DNA of 64,000 bases, from contig NZ_CP031555.1 in NCBI RefSeq assembly GCF_003403095.1, forward strand, positions 1,364,001 through 1,428,000. Direction: 5' to 3'. The notes beneath the pieces are model-generated. The model ran no database searches. It was not told the DNA's origin and saw nothing but the letters and a program-made list of their open reading frames with translations. Made by a program: the position numbers and the translations under genes. This DNA is from Thalassospira indica. Its GTDB lineage: Bacteria > Pseudomonadota > Alphaproteobacteria > Rhodospirillales > Thalassospiraceae. Below are positions 8,788 to 18,788 of the stretch, piece after piece; within the stretch, counting starts at the first letter, position 1, and the number at the start of each line of letters is the position of its first letter.

Positions 8788-9849
8788 ATGGACACCAACG
8801 AATTCTTTGCCCCGGTGCGCGCAAACACCGACAGCGGCAATGCCGCCAGTCCGGCTGCTTCTGATAGCGCCGTCGGTGACAGTGGGCAGGCAACCGAGGC
8901 CGCAAACACGTCTTCTGAACAATCTGGCGCCAAACCGGCTGCTGCCAAGGCCGAACGCCTTCCGGTTTGGGTCGATTTGCATGCCCCGACGCCCGATGAA
9001 ATTCACGAGATCGAAGAACGCTTTGGCATTGAAATACCGACGCGCGAAGAAATGCAGGAAATCGAACTGTCATCGCGCTTGTATGACGAAGACGGTGCGT
9101 TGTTCATGACGGTTTCGGTTCTGACCAAGGCAACCACCGATGCGCCGCAAACCACGGCGGTGACGTTTATTCTGGTCAAAAAGACCCTGATCACCGTGCG
9201 TTATGCCGATCCAGTACCGTTCAAGACCTTCATCCGTCGTGTGAAACGCAGCCCGTCGCTTGCCAATAGCGCCGAGGCCGTTTTGTTTGGTCTGCTTGAA
9301 CAGATTGTTGATCGACTTGCCGACCTGATGGAGCAAACGGCGACCGATCTTGAAAGCCTGTCCAATCAGGTCTTTATCAGCCCCGACGAGAAGAGCTCGG
9401 ATGCGGATCACCGCGAAACCCTGCGTCAGATCGGGCGTACCGGTAACCTGTCGGGCAAGGCCAAGGACAGTCTATTGAACCTGCATCGTTTGGGATTGTT
9501 CCTCTCAACACAGGCGCGCCTTAAAAAGGATGCCAAGGCACGGCTTAAAATCCTGTCGCGCGATATTGTTTCGATCACCGAACACGCCAATTTCATCGCC
9601 AACAAGGTAACTTTCCTGCTGGATGCGACCCTTGGCATGATCAGCCTTGAACAAAACAACATCATCAAGATCTTCTCGGTTGCTGCGGCCGCCTTCCTGC
9701 CGCCGACCCTGATCGCTAGCATCTATGGCATGAACTTCGAATTCATGCCCGAACTGGGGTGGGAGTTCGGCTATCCGGTCGCAATCGGCCTGATGGTACT
9801 GTCGGCTGTCCTGCCGCTGCTGTATTTCAAGCGCAAAGGATGGCTTTAG
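8788..9849 (+). CDS. CorA family magnesium/divalent metal transporter
   Basis: A 353-residue CorA-type channel/transporter for Mg2+ or other divalent ions. It has an acidic, Ala-rich N-terminal extension of about 45 residues, a cytoplasmic alpha/beta and long-helix region, and two C-terminal membrane segments. The family signature YGMN is at residues 313-316, at the end of the first membrane helix, followed by FEFMPEL in the periplasmic loop. The ATG follows GGAGAGG. Conserved GMN indicates a functional CorA fold; metal specificity (Mg, Co, Zn) cannot be read from the sequence. Confidence 0.93.
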   Translation: MDTNEFFAPVRANTDSGNAASPAASDSAVGDSGQATEAANTSSEQSGAKPAAAKAERLPVWVDLHAPTPDEIHEIEERFGIEIPTREEMQEIELSSRLYDEDGALFMTVSVLTKATTDAPQTTAVTFILVKKTLITVRYADPVPFKTFIRRVKRSPSLANSAEAVLFGLLEQIVDRLADLMEQTATDLESLSNQVFISPDEKSSDADHRETLRQIGRTGNLSGKAKDSLLNLHRLGLFLSTQARLKKDAKARLKILSRDIVSITEHANFIANKVTFLLDATLGMISLEQNNIIKIFSVAAAAFLPPTLIASIYGMNFEFMPELGWEFGYPVAIGLMVLSAVLPLLYFKRKGWL

Positions 9850-9944
9850 GCCAAATGGCGAAATGCGTGGGGCTTCTGTCCTTTTGGACAGTCTTTGCGC
9901 TGCTAGATTGACCGGCACATTCACCAAATATCGGAGCCCCACAA

Positions 9945-10493
9945 ATGAGCAAAACCGCCCTGATCCTGATTGATTGGCAGAATGGATTTGATGACCTCAG
10001 TTATTGGGGAAATCGCAACAACCCCGACGCCGAAGCCAACGGCGAAAAACTGCTCGCACACTGGCGCGCCAAAGGTTGGCCTGTGTTTCACGCCAAGCAC
10101 AACTCGACAGAGCCGCAATCGCGCCTGCATCCCGACCATCCCGGCAACGCTTTCAAGCCGGGTCTTGCGCCCAAGGATGATGAGCCGGTCTATGGCAAGA
10201 ACGTCAATTCTGCCCTGATCGGCACGGACCTTGAGGCCGATCTGCGTGCGCAAGGCATTTCGAAACTGGTTCTGTGCGGGATAACCACGGATCATTGCGT
10301 GAACACAACCACCCGCATGGCGGCCAATCTTGGATTTGATGCCACCATTGCGGCGGATGCCTGTGCGACCTTTGATCGCAGTTTGCCAGACGGGCGGGTT
10401 TTCCCGGCCCAGATGGTTCATGATGTTGCGCTTGCCAGCCTGAATGGCGAGTTTGCAGCGGTGAAAACAGCGGTGGAAATCATTGCGGGCTAA
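9945..10493 (+). CDS. Isochorismatase-like cysteine hydrolase
   Basis: A 182-residue cytoplasmic hydrolase of the isochorismatase/nicotinamidase superfamily. The catalytic triad is visible: Asp10 in LILIDWQNGF, Lys85 in PVYGKNVNSA and Cys118 in GITTDHCVNTTTR. Members cleave amide or vinyl-ether bonds. The TDHCVNTTTRMAANLGF region is typical of the general isochorismatase-like group, and I cannot name the substrate. The ATG has a GGAG site nine bases upstream. The next gene begins 69 bases downstream on the same strand. Confidence 0.9.
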   Translation: MSKTALILIDWQNGFDDLSYWGNRNNPDAEANGEKLLAHWRAKGWPVFHAKHNSTEPQSRLHPDHPGNAFKPGLAPKDDEPVYGKNVNSALIGTDLEADLRAQGISKLVLCGITTDHCVNTTTRMAANLGFDATIAADACATFDRSLPDGRVFPAQMVHDVALASLNGEFAAVKTAVEIIAG

Positions 10494-10561
10494 TCGACAA
10501 TTGACTTGCGTTCGCAACTAAAGCAGTTTCTGCCCTCGTTTCTCGCCAAAGGTAATCTGCA

Positions 10562-11182
10562 ATGACCAAAATCGATACTCAGGAAAAGCTCCGTGCCATT
10601 TACGGAGAGCCGCTTGGACTTGCTGTCAGCAAATGTTTGCCGGCGCCTGATCCGCACTGCAAGCACTTCATATCGCTTGCGCCCTTTGCGGTCATTTCCT
10701 CGTCAGATACCAATGGCAACGCAGATGTCAGCCCGCGTGGCGATGGCCCGGGTTTCATCAAGGTTGTTGATGACAAAACACTGGTCATGCCCGATCGTCC
10801 GGGGAATAACCGGGTCGATACCCTGTCAAACATCGTCGACAACCCGAAAGTCGGGATGCTGTTTTTCGTGCCGGGCGTGAACGAAACGCTGCGCATCAAT
10901 GGTGTTGCTGAAATCAGCACCGACCCGGCTTTGCTCGGGCTTTTTGCCGACACGCCCAAGGCACCAATAACCGCAATCAAGATCACGGTCGAGGAAGCCT
11001 TCCTGCATTGCGCAAAGGCGCTGATGCGTTCCAAGCTATGGGATCCGGAAACCCGGATCGAACGCAAAACGCTTCCGACCTTGGGCAAGATGATCAAGGA
11101 TCAGACAGCGTCCGATATTCCCGAAAGCACGCAGGAAGAAGTAGACAAGTATTTCGCGCAATCCATTGCCGAGCGCGGTTGA
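10562..11182 (+). CDS. PPOX-type FMN-dependent flavoprotein (MSMEG_1061-like family)
   Basis: A 206-residue protein of the pyridoxamine 5'-phosphate oxidase-like split-barrel fold. The segments NGNADVSPRGDGPGF, MPDRPGNNRVDTLSNIVDNPKVGMLFFVPGVNETLRINGVAEIS are highly characteristic of the MSMEG_1061-type subgroup of FMN-binding proteins. Such proteins bind FMN or F420 and carry out reductions, but the substrate is unknown. The ATG follows an AAAGG site. A strong hairpin with a T-run follows the stop codon. Confidence 0.88.
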   Translation: MTKIDTQEKLRAIYGEPLGLAVSKCLPAPDPHCKHFISLAPFAVISSSDTNGNADVSPRGDGPGFIKVVDDKTLVMPDRPGNNRVDTLSNIVDNPKVGMLFFVPGVNETLRINGVAEISTDPALLGLFADTPKAPITAIKITVEEAFLHCAKALMRSKLWDPETRIERKTLPTLGKMIKDQTASDIPESTQEEVDKYFAQSIAERG

Positions 11183-11214
11183 TCTGCTGTTCTTGATCGC
11201 AGGCATTCGATCCG

Positions 11215-11246
11215 GGCGATGACGGGAAATTGTCATCGCCTTTTTT
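11215..11246 (+). terminator. Rho-independent terminator after the PPOX-type gene
   Basis: Nine-base stem GGCGATGAC (11215-11223) / GTCATCGCC (11232-11240) with an eight-base loop and a six-T run, reading on the plus strand. It lies 32 bases after the stop codon and just before the 3' end of the convergent rnpB gene. Confidence 0.85.
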
Positions 11247-11263
11247 CTGTCTGAAAAGATAAT

Positions 11264-11657
<394 letters not shown>

Positions 11658-11663
11658 GATCGG

Positions 11664-11692
11664 GATGTAGGTCACATCCATGGTGGCGTCAA
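11664..11692 (-). promoter_or_regulatory. rnpB promoter (sigma70 type)
   Basis: On the minus strand a TTGACG hexamer (11692-11687) and TACATC (11669-11664) are separated by exactly 17 bases. The first base of the P1 helix lies seven bases downstream, where transcription would be expected to begin. Confidence 0.7.
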
Positions 11693-11717
11693 GAAAAAGC
11701 AGTGCGGGCAGGGATGC

Positions 11718-12470
11718 CTAGCGGATGATCGCGCTGGCAAGCACCTTGGCAATGGCGATGCATTCTCCATCGACATCGCCTGAAATGTCGTTTTGCCGCC
11801 AATGACGCTGGAACGCGATGGTGCGTTTGGCTTTATCTTCGTCGCTGTCTGCCGGACCATAACCTATTGCCTCAAGCAGGCGATAGAACTCATCCGGGCT
11901 GGCAGCTGTGCCGGAAATGCCGGAACTGATTTCAGCAACGCCATGGCATCCGGGCCATAGACCGATGCCGTGTTCGGCCAGCTGCTGCCACGGGAACAGT
12001 TCACCCGGATCTTCCTTGCGGTCCGGGGCCATATCGGAATGGGCGATAATGCGGCTGGCGGGGATCTCATGGCGTTTGAGGATGTCTTGCGTCAGATCTA
12101 TAACGGATTTGATCTGGATTTCCGGAAACGGGCGATAGCCATATTCATGTCCCGGATTGACGATCTCGATCCCGATGGAATTAGAATTCACATCGCTACA
12201 ATCTTGCCAAATGCCAAGCCCCGCATGCCAGGCGCGCTTGCCTTCATCAACCAGCTGAAAGATGCGGCCATCTTCCTCGATCAGGTAATGGCTTGAGACA
12301 GAACTTTCCGGATCGCACAGGCGTTCAAGTGCGTCGGCGCCTGATTGCATGCCGGTGTAATGCAGGACGAGAATATCAATCGGGCATCCATCCGGACGAT
12401 CGCCGAAATTGGGGGAGGGGTGGGAAATCATGTTTCCCGCTGATCGCGTTTTGGTGATCTTTTCCCCCAT
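11718..12470 (-). CDS. N-acetylmuramoyl-L-alanine amidase (AmiD/AmpD-like, amidase_2)
   Basis: A peptidoglycan amidase that cuts the bond between MurNAc and L-Ala. The zinc-dependent amidase_2 domain is clear: LVLHYTGM with the first His, SSHYLIEEDGRIFQLV, RAWHAG, NSNSIGIEIVNPG and IIAHSDMAPDRKEDPGELFPW with the final His and Asp. A short C-terminal region looks like a peptidoglycan-binding tail. I placed the start at ATG 12470, six bases beyond the stop of the EamA gene; the frame is open to 12539 and another ATG at 12431 is possible. There is no strong signal peptide, so it may act in cytoplasmic wall recycling. Confidence 0.88.
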   Translation of the reverse strand: MGEKITKTRSAGNMISHPSPNFGDRPDGCPIDILVLHYTGMQSGADALERLCDPESSVSSHYLIEEDGRIFQLVDEGKRAWHAGLGIWQDCSDVNSNSIGIEIVNPGHEYGYRPFPEIQIKSVIDLTQDILKRHEIPASRIIAHSDMAPDRKEDPGELFPWQQLAEHGIGLWPGCHGVAEISSGISGTAASPDEFYRLLEAIGYGPADSDEDKAKRTIAFQRHWRQNDISGDVDGECIAIAKVLASAIIR

Positions 12471-12475
12471 GCGGA

Positions 12476-13348
12476 TCAATCCATTCCCTGTGCTTTGCGT
12501 TGAACCGGCTTGCGCAGCATGATGACCGCCACGCCGCACAGAACGACTGTGCCGCCAATGATTTTAAGCAGCGAAAACGGCTCGTCAAATACAAGGAACG
12601 AACCCATCACACTGATCACCGGTGCCAACAGGGTCCAGGGCACAACGACATTTACATCCTGCGTCTTCAGCAAATGATACCAGAAGCCATACGCAACAAT
12701 CGATGACATCACGACCGTGAAGGCAAGGTTGGCATAGGCCACCCAGCTTGCGTTCATCACAGCTTCAAAGCCGTTCGGCTCAAAGATCAGGGACATGATC
12801 AGAAGTTGCGGGGCCGCCATCAGCGCCATCCAGCCATTCAGCTGGAAGGTATCAATATCGCCAAGCTTCTTGATCATGACATTGGCAACCGCCCACATGA
12901 AGGATGCAAATACCACGAGTAGTAGTGGTAATTGCAGTTCGGTCATAGTCGGGTCCCAGAACATGATGGTGACACCGATAAAGGCCAGCGCCATACCCGA
13001 AAGCCGTTTCCAGCCCAGCCGGTCATTAAAGAAATAAGTCGCAAGCATCGATGAAAACGGCACGCCCAAAAGAATGATGATGGCGACGGGCCCGGCATCA
13101 ATCATCGAAAGGGCATAGAACAGAACCCCGAAATGCAAACCGCCAAAGGTCACCGAGATCAGGGCCAGCTTGCCAAAACGGCCGCGCGGAACCTGGGTAA
13201 ACGGGAGCAACAGGATCGCCACAGCCGCAAAACGCATCGCCGTCAGGATGAAGGGCGGGATTTCACCAACCGCCCCTTTGACGGTCAGCATGTTCACGCC
13301 CCAAATGACGGCGACGGAAAAGGCCATAATTACGGCTTTGATCGGCAT
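12476..13348 (-). CDS. EamA/DMT family permease
   Basis: A roughly 290-residue drug/metabolite transporter with ten hydrophobic segments in two five-helix EamA repeats (residues about 1-140 and 145-285). It starts MPIKAVIMAFSVAVIWGVNMLTVKGA, close to the O-acetylserine/cysteine exporter (YdeD) branch, and contains HFGVLFYALSMIDAGPVAI. I chose ATG 13348, which has an AAAGG site; a TTG at 13366 is in frame. Substrate is not determined, though export of amino acid-like metabolites is plausible. It precedes the amidase gene by six bases, so the two are likely cotranscribed. Confidence 0.85.
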   Translation of the reverse strand: MPIKAVIMAFSVAVIWGVNMLTVKGAVGEIPPFILTAMRFAAVAILLLPFTQVPRGRFGKLALISVTFGGLHFGVLFYALSMIDAGPVAIIILLGVPFSSMLATYFFNDRLGWKRLSGMALAFIGVTIMFWDPTMTELQLPLLLVVFASFMWAVANVMIKKLGDIDTFQLNGWMALMAAPQLLIMSLIFEPNGFEAVMNASWVAYANLAFTVVMSSIVAYGFWYHLLKTQDVNVVVPWTLLAPVISVMGSFLVFDEPFSLLKIIGGTVVLCGVAVIMLRKPVQRKAQGMD

Positions 13349-13472
13349 GACGGGGCCTTTCGGCAATAAGGGGCAATAATGACCCCAAGAATATCAGATA
13401 GATACGCACACCCGCCCAAGTTTTTTAGACGGGTTCCAGTTCCTTGATCCGATGTTTTAGCCCAAAGCACAA

Positions 13473-13492
13473 ATGAGTTGTTTTCAACTCAT
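13473..13492. other. Small inverted repeat downstream of uup
   Basis: ATGAGTTG (13473-13480), a TTTT loop, and CAACTCAT (13485-13492), about 35 bases past the stop of the minus-strand uup gene. There is no clear T-run on the minus strand, so it is at most a weak terminator. Confidence 0.35.
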
Positions 13493-13525
13493 GCCTAAAC
13501 TGTCTTGAAATTCGTGCCAGCTTGG

Positions 13526-15349
13526 TCAGCTCTGCCCAAGTTCCTCGCGCAGCATTTCAAGTTCCAGCCAGCGTTCCTCGGATGCTTCAAGTTCTGAGCG
13601 CGCAGCATCAAGGCGATCCACCTTTTTCTGGAAACCGTTCGGGTCCTTGGTGAACAGGTTGCTATCAGAAAGCGCGTCCTCAAGGGTGGCGATTTCCGCT
13701 TCCAGTTTGGCCATCGCAGTAGGCAGATTGTCGTATTCGCGCTGATCCTTATAGCTGAGCTTGCCTGTCGGTTTTGATTTCGGTGCAGATGCCTGTGCGG
13801 CCTTTTTGACCTGTTTGGCGGCCGCCTTTTCTTCCTTGGCGGCCTCGGCGCGCGAAAGTCTGCGTTGTGCGATGTAATCGGAATAACCACCGGCATATTC
13901 GATGGCAGTCCCATCGCCTTCCATGACGATCGATGATGTCACAACGCGATCAAGGAAGTCACGATCGTGGCTGACAAGAAGAAGCGTGCCTTCATAGTCA
14001 CTCAGCATTTCCTGAAGCAGATCGAGCGTATCCATATCCAGATCGTTGGTCGGCTCATCCATGATCAGAAGGTTGGTCGGTTTGGCAAGCTGCTTTGCCA
14101 GCAACAACCGGTTGCGTTCACCGCCCGAAAGCGCGCCAACCGGGCTTCTGGCCTGTTTTTCATCAAACAGGAAGTCACGCAGATAGCTGACCACATGGCG
14201 GGGATTGCCACGCACCATCACCTGATCACCGCCAACATCACACAGCGTATCCCAAAGGGTCTTGCTGTCATCAAGGGCGGCGCGTTTCTGATCGAAATAG
14301 CTTGGATTAAGGTTGGTGCCGATCTTGATCGTGCCACTGTCAGGTTCGATCTGACCGGTCAGCATTTTCAAAAGCGTGGTTTTACCGGCCCCGTTCGGGC
14401 CGATAATGCCAACCTTGTCGCCACGCAAAATACGGGTCGAGAAATCAGCGATAATCTGACGGTCGCCAAATGCTTTGGCGATATCGGTCGCTTCGATCAC
14501 GACTTTGCCGGATGTCTCACCGGCATCGGCCGCAAGTGATACATTACCGATGCGGTCAACCTGCTGTGAACGCTGGGCGCGCATGTCATAAAGACGGCGC
14601 AGACGGCCCTGGTTGCGTTTGCGGCGGGCTGAAATGCCCTGCACCGACCAGACGGTTTCCTGCGCAATCAGTTTATCAAGCTTGGCGCGCTCCTCGGCTT
14701 CCTTGCGATAGATTTCCTCGGACCATTCCTCGAACTGGGAAAAGTTGATCGCACCCTGATGCATCACACCGCGATCAAGCCACAGCACACCATTAGATAC
14801 GGCATTCAGGAATGCACGGTCGTGCGAGATGACGACAACCGCACCACGGAAATTCTTGATTTCGCCTTCAAGCCATTCAATCGTCGGCAAATCAAGGTGG
14901 TTGGTCGGCTCATCAAGCAACAGAACCTGCGGATCGGCAATCAGCGCACGTGCAATAGCAGCCCGGCGGCCTTCTCCACCTGAAAGCTGTTTCGGGTCCG
15001 ACTTCGGATCAATATCAACCGATGCCAGCAACATGTCGGATCGATAAGCATAATCCTGTTCATGGTCATCAAGGGCCGAAAGCACGAAATCCTCGACCGT
15101 GTCATAGCCGTCGAATTTGGGTTCCTGGTTAAGGTAGGCCACCTTGCAGCCTGGCTGAACAAAGCGTTCCCCGCCATCGGGTTCGATTTCACCGGCGATG
15201 ATTTTCAAAAGAGTCGATTTGCCACCACCATTGCGCCCGACAAGGCACAGGCGGTCGCGGTCACCAATGGCAAATGACACATCGGAAAACAGATCATTCC
15301 CGCCAAAGGTCAGGTGAATGTCGTTAATATTGATCAGCGGTGGCGCCAT
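13526..15349 (-). CDS. uup: ABC-F family ATPase, Uup-like
   Basis: A soluble 607-residue protein with two ABC ATPase domains and no membrane segments, as in the ABC-F class that acts on ribosomes or DNA intermediates. Walker A motifs are GRNGGGKST at about residue 38 and GPNGAGKTT at about 317; signature motifs LSGGE(G/R) and Walker B sequences LLLDEPTNHLD and LIMDEPTNDLD are intact. The C-terminal 85 residues form a Lys/Ala-rich linker and coiled coil (YDNLPTAMAKLEAEIATLEDALSD), which separates Uup from EttA. In E. coli Uup affects transposon excision and tolerance to ribosome problems. Confidence 0.92.
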   Translation of the reverse strand: MAPPLININDIHLTFGGNDLFSDVSFAIGDRDRLCLVGRNGGGKSTLLKIIAGEIEPDGGERFVQPGCKVAYLNQEPKFDGYDTVEDFVLSALDDHEQDYAYRSDMLLASVDIDPKSDPKQLSGGEGRRAAIARALIADPQVLLLDEPTNHLDLPTIEWLEGEIKNFRGAVVVISHDRAFLNAVSNGVLWLDRGVMHQGAINFSQFEEWSEEIYRKEAEERAKLDKLIAQETVWSVQGISARRKRNQGRLRRLYDMRAQRSQQVDRIGNVSLAADAGETSGKVVIEATDIAKAFGDRQIIADFSTRILRGDKVGIIGPNGAGKTTLLKMLTGQIEPDSGTIKIGTNLNPSYFDQKRAALDDSKTLWDTLCDVGGDQVMVRGNPRHVVSYLRDFLFDEKQARSPVGALSGGERNRLLLAKQLAKPTNLLIMDEPTNDLDMDTLDLLQEMLSDYEGTLLLVSHDRDFLDRVVTSSIVMEGDGTAIEYAGGYSDYIAQRRLSRAEAAKEEKAAAKQVKKAAQASAPKSKPTGKLSYKDQREYDNLPTAMAKLEAEIATLEDALSDSNLFTKDPNGFQKKVDRLDAARSELEASEERWLELEMLREELGQS

Positions 15350-15472
15350 GGAAAAACCGACAAGTTTGAAAATAAAACAGGGTCACAGTGACCGGCCCCC
15401 TGCAAACAGCAATTCGGGCACCGTTGCAAGGGAAATCAACTTTGACAGAGATAATCGCGAAGATCGAACGCG

Positions 15473-16210
15473 CTAGCGGATGCCGCGCTCTTTGCGGATT
15501 TGATCCCAGGCCGCATTGATCCGCGCCATCTTTTCGTTGGCCTGTTCAATGAATTCTGGCGGCATGCCCTTGGCCATCAGGGTGTCTGGATGATTTTCGC
15601 GCGACAGTTTCCGATGGGCCGATTTCAGGTCATCGTCACTGGCCTCACGCGTCAGGCCAAGTTGCTCATAGGGATCCGGGCCGTCTGAGGCGGTGAAGGC
15701 ATGATGAACCCGTTCAAAGTCGATCTCGGCAAAGCCAAAGATATGGGCGACCTTTTTAAGGTAGTCCTGTTCGGCCGGATGCAGTTCGCCGTCGGCCATG
15801 GCGATTTGATAAAGCGCCTCAAGCACGCCTTCAAGGATGGCGCGTTCACCACGAAACATGGTGGCAATCTGATGGGCATAGACCTCGAACCCGTCAGACG
15901 ATGACCGAGCCATGTCAAAGATGCGACCGACATTCTTTTCTTCGCCCGACGGGATATGGAACACGCGTTTGAAGGCGTTGACTTCATCGCGGCTGACATG
16001 GCCGTCAACCTTGGCCATTTTGGCGGCCAGCACGACCACACCGGTTGCAAAGGCGATCTGGCGGGGATCATGCCCGCCAATTTGCGGCCCGCGTGCATTG
16101 CTTTTGATCTTGTCAACGACATGACCGGCCGCCGTGCCGAGAATTGCACCCAATGGTCCGCCCAGGGCAAAGCCTGCAGTTCCGCCAATAATTTTGCCCC
16201 AGATGCTCAT
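15473..16210 (-). CDS. TerB/DnaJ-domain protein, DjlA-like
   Basis: A 245-residue J-domain protein. The first 30 residues are Gly/Ala-rich and hydrophobic (IIGGTAGFALGGPLGAILGTAAGHVV), a likely membrane anchor. The middle (about 55-165) resembles a TerB domain (AKMAKVDGHVSRDEVNAFK, ALYQIAMADGELHPAEQDYL), and the last 65 residues are a J domain with the essential HPD motif near residue 206. This order is that of DjlA, a membrane-bound DnaK co-chaperone. It is divergent from the first chemoreceptor gene. Confidence 0.9.
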   Translation of the reverse strand: MSIWGKIIGGTAGFALGGPLGAILGTAAGHVVDKIKSNARGPQIGGHDPRQIAFATGVVVLAAKMAKVDGHVSRDEVNAFKRVFHIPSGEEKNVGRIFDMARSSSDGFEVYAHQIATMFRGERAILEGVLEALYQIAMADGELHPAEQDYLKKVAHIFGFAEIDFERVHHAFTASDGPDPYEQLGLTREASDDDLKSAHRKLSRENHPDTLMAKGMPPEFIEQANEKMARINAAWDQIRKERGIR

Positions 16211-16480
16211 GGGTGATCTTCATCCTGTTTTTTGTAATCCGGCGCGGTCGATTGGCTGAATGGATAGGTGATTAATCGGCACCAATACCCGCGCAAAGCA
16301 CAAACATAGTGCGCAGACGACGAAAAGAAATGACCAAATTTGCGGGAATTTTCGCCAAAGGTAGAGGGAATTAGTAATTAGTCTATACTTTAGTCTTTAT
16401 ATATCTACTGATGGTAGAATGTTTTATGGTTCTGAAAAACAAAATATAAAACCAAGAACCGGAAAATGAGGGGTGGAAGC

Positions 16481-18478
16481 ATGTCTTTCTTGTCGCGAAT
16501 GAAGCTGGTTTACCAGATCTCGCTGCTGAGTATCGTTGCTCTGGTGATTTTCGCCATTGTCGGGATCACGCAATTCGTTGCCGATCAACAGCGCCAATCC
16601 GCGCAATTGATCGCCAAAGCTGCGAGCGAAGACTCCCGAACCGTAAGTACCGTATCGCGCGCATTCCTCGATGCACGTCGCCACGAAAAAGATTTTGTTA
16701 TTCGACGAAGCGAGGAATATGTCACTGCCCACGCCGAAGCCGCCGCACAAATCCGGGCCGGTCCGGAAGAGCTTTCCGGGCGCGAAGAACTTGGCGGTCT
16801 TCTTGAGCAGGTCGAGCAGGTCCAGACAGCCGTCGATAATTATGTGTCGGAATTCGCCACTGTCGTTGAACTGCAGCGCAAGGTTGGTCTGGACGAGAGT
16901 TCGGGCTTGCTTGGCGAAATGCGCAGTGCTGCATCCGAAGTCGAAACTGCTTTGGCAGAAGTAGCCAAGCTTGAAGCGATGCTGGGACTGAGTGGCACCA
17001 AGGACCTGTCGATTGCCGTTTTGCAGATGCGTCGAGATGAAAAGGATTTTCTTGCCCGTCTGGATCCGGCCTATGTCGAAAGTGTCGAAGCAACTTCCAA
17101 GCAATTCTCGGCTGCGCTTGAGCGCGCCGGCAGCATTCAGGATGAAAAGAAACAGCAGCTTGGCAAGCTGATGGATTCATATCTGGCAGATTTCAAAACC
17201 CTTGCAGACGCCGTTCTTGAACGTGAAGAGTCTCTGGAACGCCTCAGCGCGTATTACGCCGCGGTCGAGCCGGTTCTGGAAACATTGGGCAATGAAGTCC
17301 GAACCGTTGCCGAAAACATGCAACAACGTGCCGAACAAATCGCTCATAGCGGGGTTCAGGTTACCTTTGCGATCTTTATCGCCGGTGCGATCATCATGAT
17401 CCTGATGTCGATGGTTCTTGCACGCGCCATCGTGCGGGCCATCACCGGGTTGACCGACAAGATGGCCCGGCTGGCCAAGAACGACTTTGACGTCAAACTG
17501 GATGAAGCCGACCGCAAGGATGAAATCGGCGAAATGGGCCGGTCAGTGGTTGTCTTCCGCGAGAACGGTCTGGAACGGCAAAAGCTTGAAGCCCAGCAAC
17601 GCGAACTTGACGAAAAGCAACGCCAGCGCATTGAGGCGCAGGAACAGCACATTCGCGAATTTGACGATGATGTCGTCGCAATGATGAGCGAAGTGGGGAC
17701 TGCCGTTCAACAGCTGCATTCCGTCTCCGAAGTTCTGCGCAACAGTGCAGCCACAGCAAATGAACAGTCGACAACTGTTTCTGCGGGCAGTGAAGAAGCG
17801 TCGTCAAACGTGCAACTTGTTGCAACGGCGGCGACGGAGCTTTCGGCCTCTATTCACGAGATCGCCGGCCAGATCAGCGATACTTCGAAGATGGCCGCGA
17901 CGGCAAGTGATCGTGCCCAGACAACCAACGATGATATTCAGGGCCTGAATGCGGCCGCTGTCCGGATTGGCGAGGTCATCAATCTGATCAGCGATATCGC
18001 CGAGCAAACCAACCTTCTGGCCCTGAACGCTACGATCGAAGCCGCCCGTGCCGGTGATGCTGGCAAGGGCTTTGCCGTGGTCGCAAGCGAGGTGAAAAAC
18101 CTTGCCAATCAGACCGCCAAGGCGACCGAGGATATTTCAAGCCAGATCAATGATATCCAGCAGGCGACACAGTCGGCTGTCGATGCGATTGATAGCATCG
18201 TTCAGATGATCAAGGATATCAGCGAACGGGCATCTGCGGTGGCCGCAGCCGTCGAACAACAGACCGTTGCGACCAGCGAGATTTCCCAGAATGTCGAACA
18301 GGCTGCATCGGCAACCACCGAAATCTCGAACGCCATGCAAGGGGTCTCGTCGGCGGTGGCAGAAACCACCGAGGCTGCCGATGATGTGCGTGGTTCGGCC
18401 GATAACCTGGGTCGTCAAAGTGATGGTCTGAGTGAACGTATCGATAACTTCCTTGCAAGGATGCGCTCGATTTCATAG
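16481..18478 (+). CDS. Methyl-accepting chemotaxis protein with HBM-type sensor (copy 1)
   Basis: A transmembrane chemoreceptor of about 665 residues. First membrane segment at about 11-31, a periplasmic helical region of about 255 residues, second membrane segment at about 294-318, HAMP domain to about 370, and a signalling domain with the invariant hairpin tip [19 protein letters not shown] near residue 507. The repeated motifs RRHEKDF and [13 protein letters not shown] in the sensor region are typical of helical bimodular (HBM) domains, which bind small organic acids. The ATG at 16481 was preferred over 16466 because GGGGTGG lies at a good distance. A paralogue follows directly. No C-terminal NWETF-type pentapeptide is visible. 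Confidence 0.93.
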   Translation: MSFLSRMKLVYQISLLSIVALVIFAIVGITQFVADQQRQSAQLIAKAASEDSRTVSTVSRAFLDARRHEKDFVIRRSEEYVTAHAEAAAQIRAGPEELSGREELGGLLEQVEQVQTAVDNYVSEFATVVELQRKVGLDESSGLLGEMRSAASEVETALAEVAKLEAMLGLSGTKDLSIAVLQMRRDEKDFLARLDPAYVESVEATSKQFSAALERAGSIQDEKKQQLGKLMDSYLADFKTLADAVLEREESLERLSAYYAAVEPVLETLGNEVRTVAENMQQRAEQIAHSGVQVTFAIFIAGAIIMILMSMVLARAIVRAITGLTDKMARLAKNDFDVKLDEADRKDEIGEMGRSVVVFRENGLERQKLEAQQRELDEKQRQRIEAQEQHIREFDDDVVAMMSEVGTAVQQLHSVSEVLRNSAATANEQSTTVSAGSEEASSNVQLVATAATELSASIHEIAGQISDTSKMAATASDRAQTTNDDIQGLNAAAVRIGEVINLISDIAEQTNLLALNATIEAARAGDAGKGFAVVASEVKNLANQTAKATEDISSQINDIQQATQSAVDAIDSIVQMIKDISERASAVAAAVEQQTVATSEISQNVEQAASATTEISNAMQGVSSAVAETTEAADDVRGSADNLGRQSDGLSERIDNFLARMRSIS

Positions 18479-18788
18479 GCCGCCTGCAACAAGCATCATT
18501 TCACGTCTGCAAATGGAACAAGAGGAAAGAGCAATCTTTCCTCTTGTTTTGTTGTGCCTCACACCAAATGTGATTCAGTTGAGTAAGAAACAGGCACCGG
18601 GCAAGCATCAATTATGTCTTGCCACGGCTTAGAGGCCGAAATTGTTCCCCGACATATGGGGCAAGGTTCCCCCGGTTTGAACTGGCGGGCGCGATAGGTG
18701 TCTTCATTTCGTTGTTGAATAGAAACCTGCGCTGATGCCAGCGGGCGAGAAGCTATGGCAAAGGCGGGGCAACTGCTTGGGGGCCAAG
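18479..18788. other. Spacer between the two chemoreceptor genes
   Basis: 310 bases with the terminator of copy 1 and presumably the promoter of copy 2. I see no convincing -35/-10 pair and no gene. An open frame begins at 18735 in frame with copy 2, but the leader it would add is not homologous to copy 1. Confidence 0.5.
18517..18553 (+). terminator. Rho-independent terminator after chemoreceptor 1
   Basis: Thirteen-base perfect stem AACAAGAGGAAAG (18517-18529) / CTTTCCTCTTGTT (18536-18548), six-base loop, followed by a T-rich stretch. Confidence 0.85.
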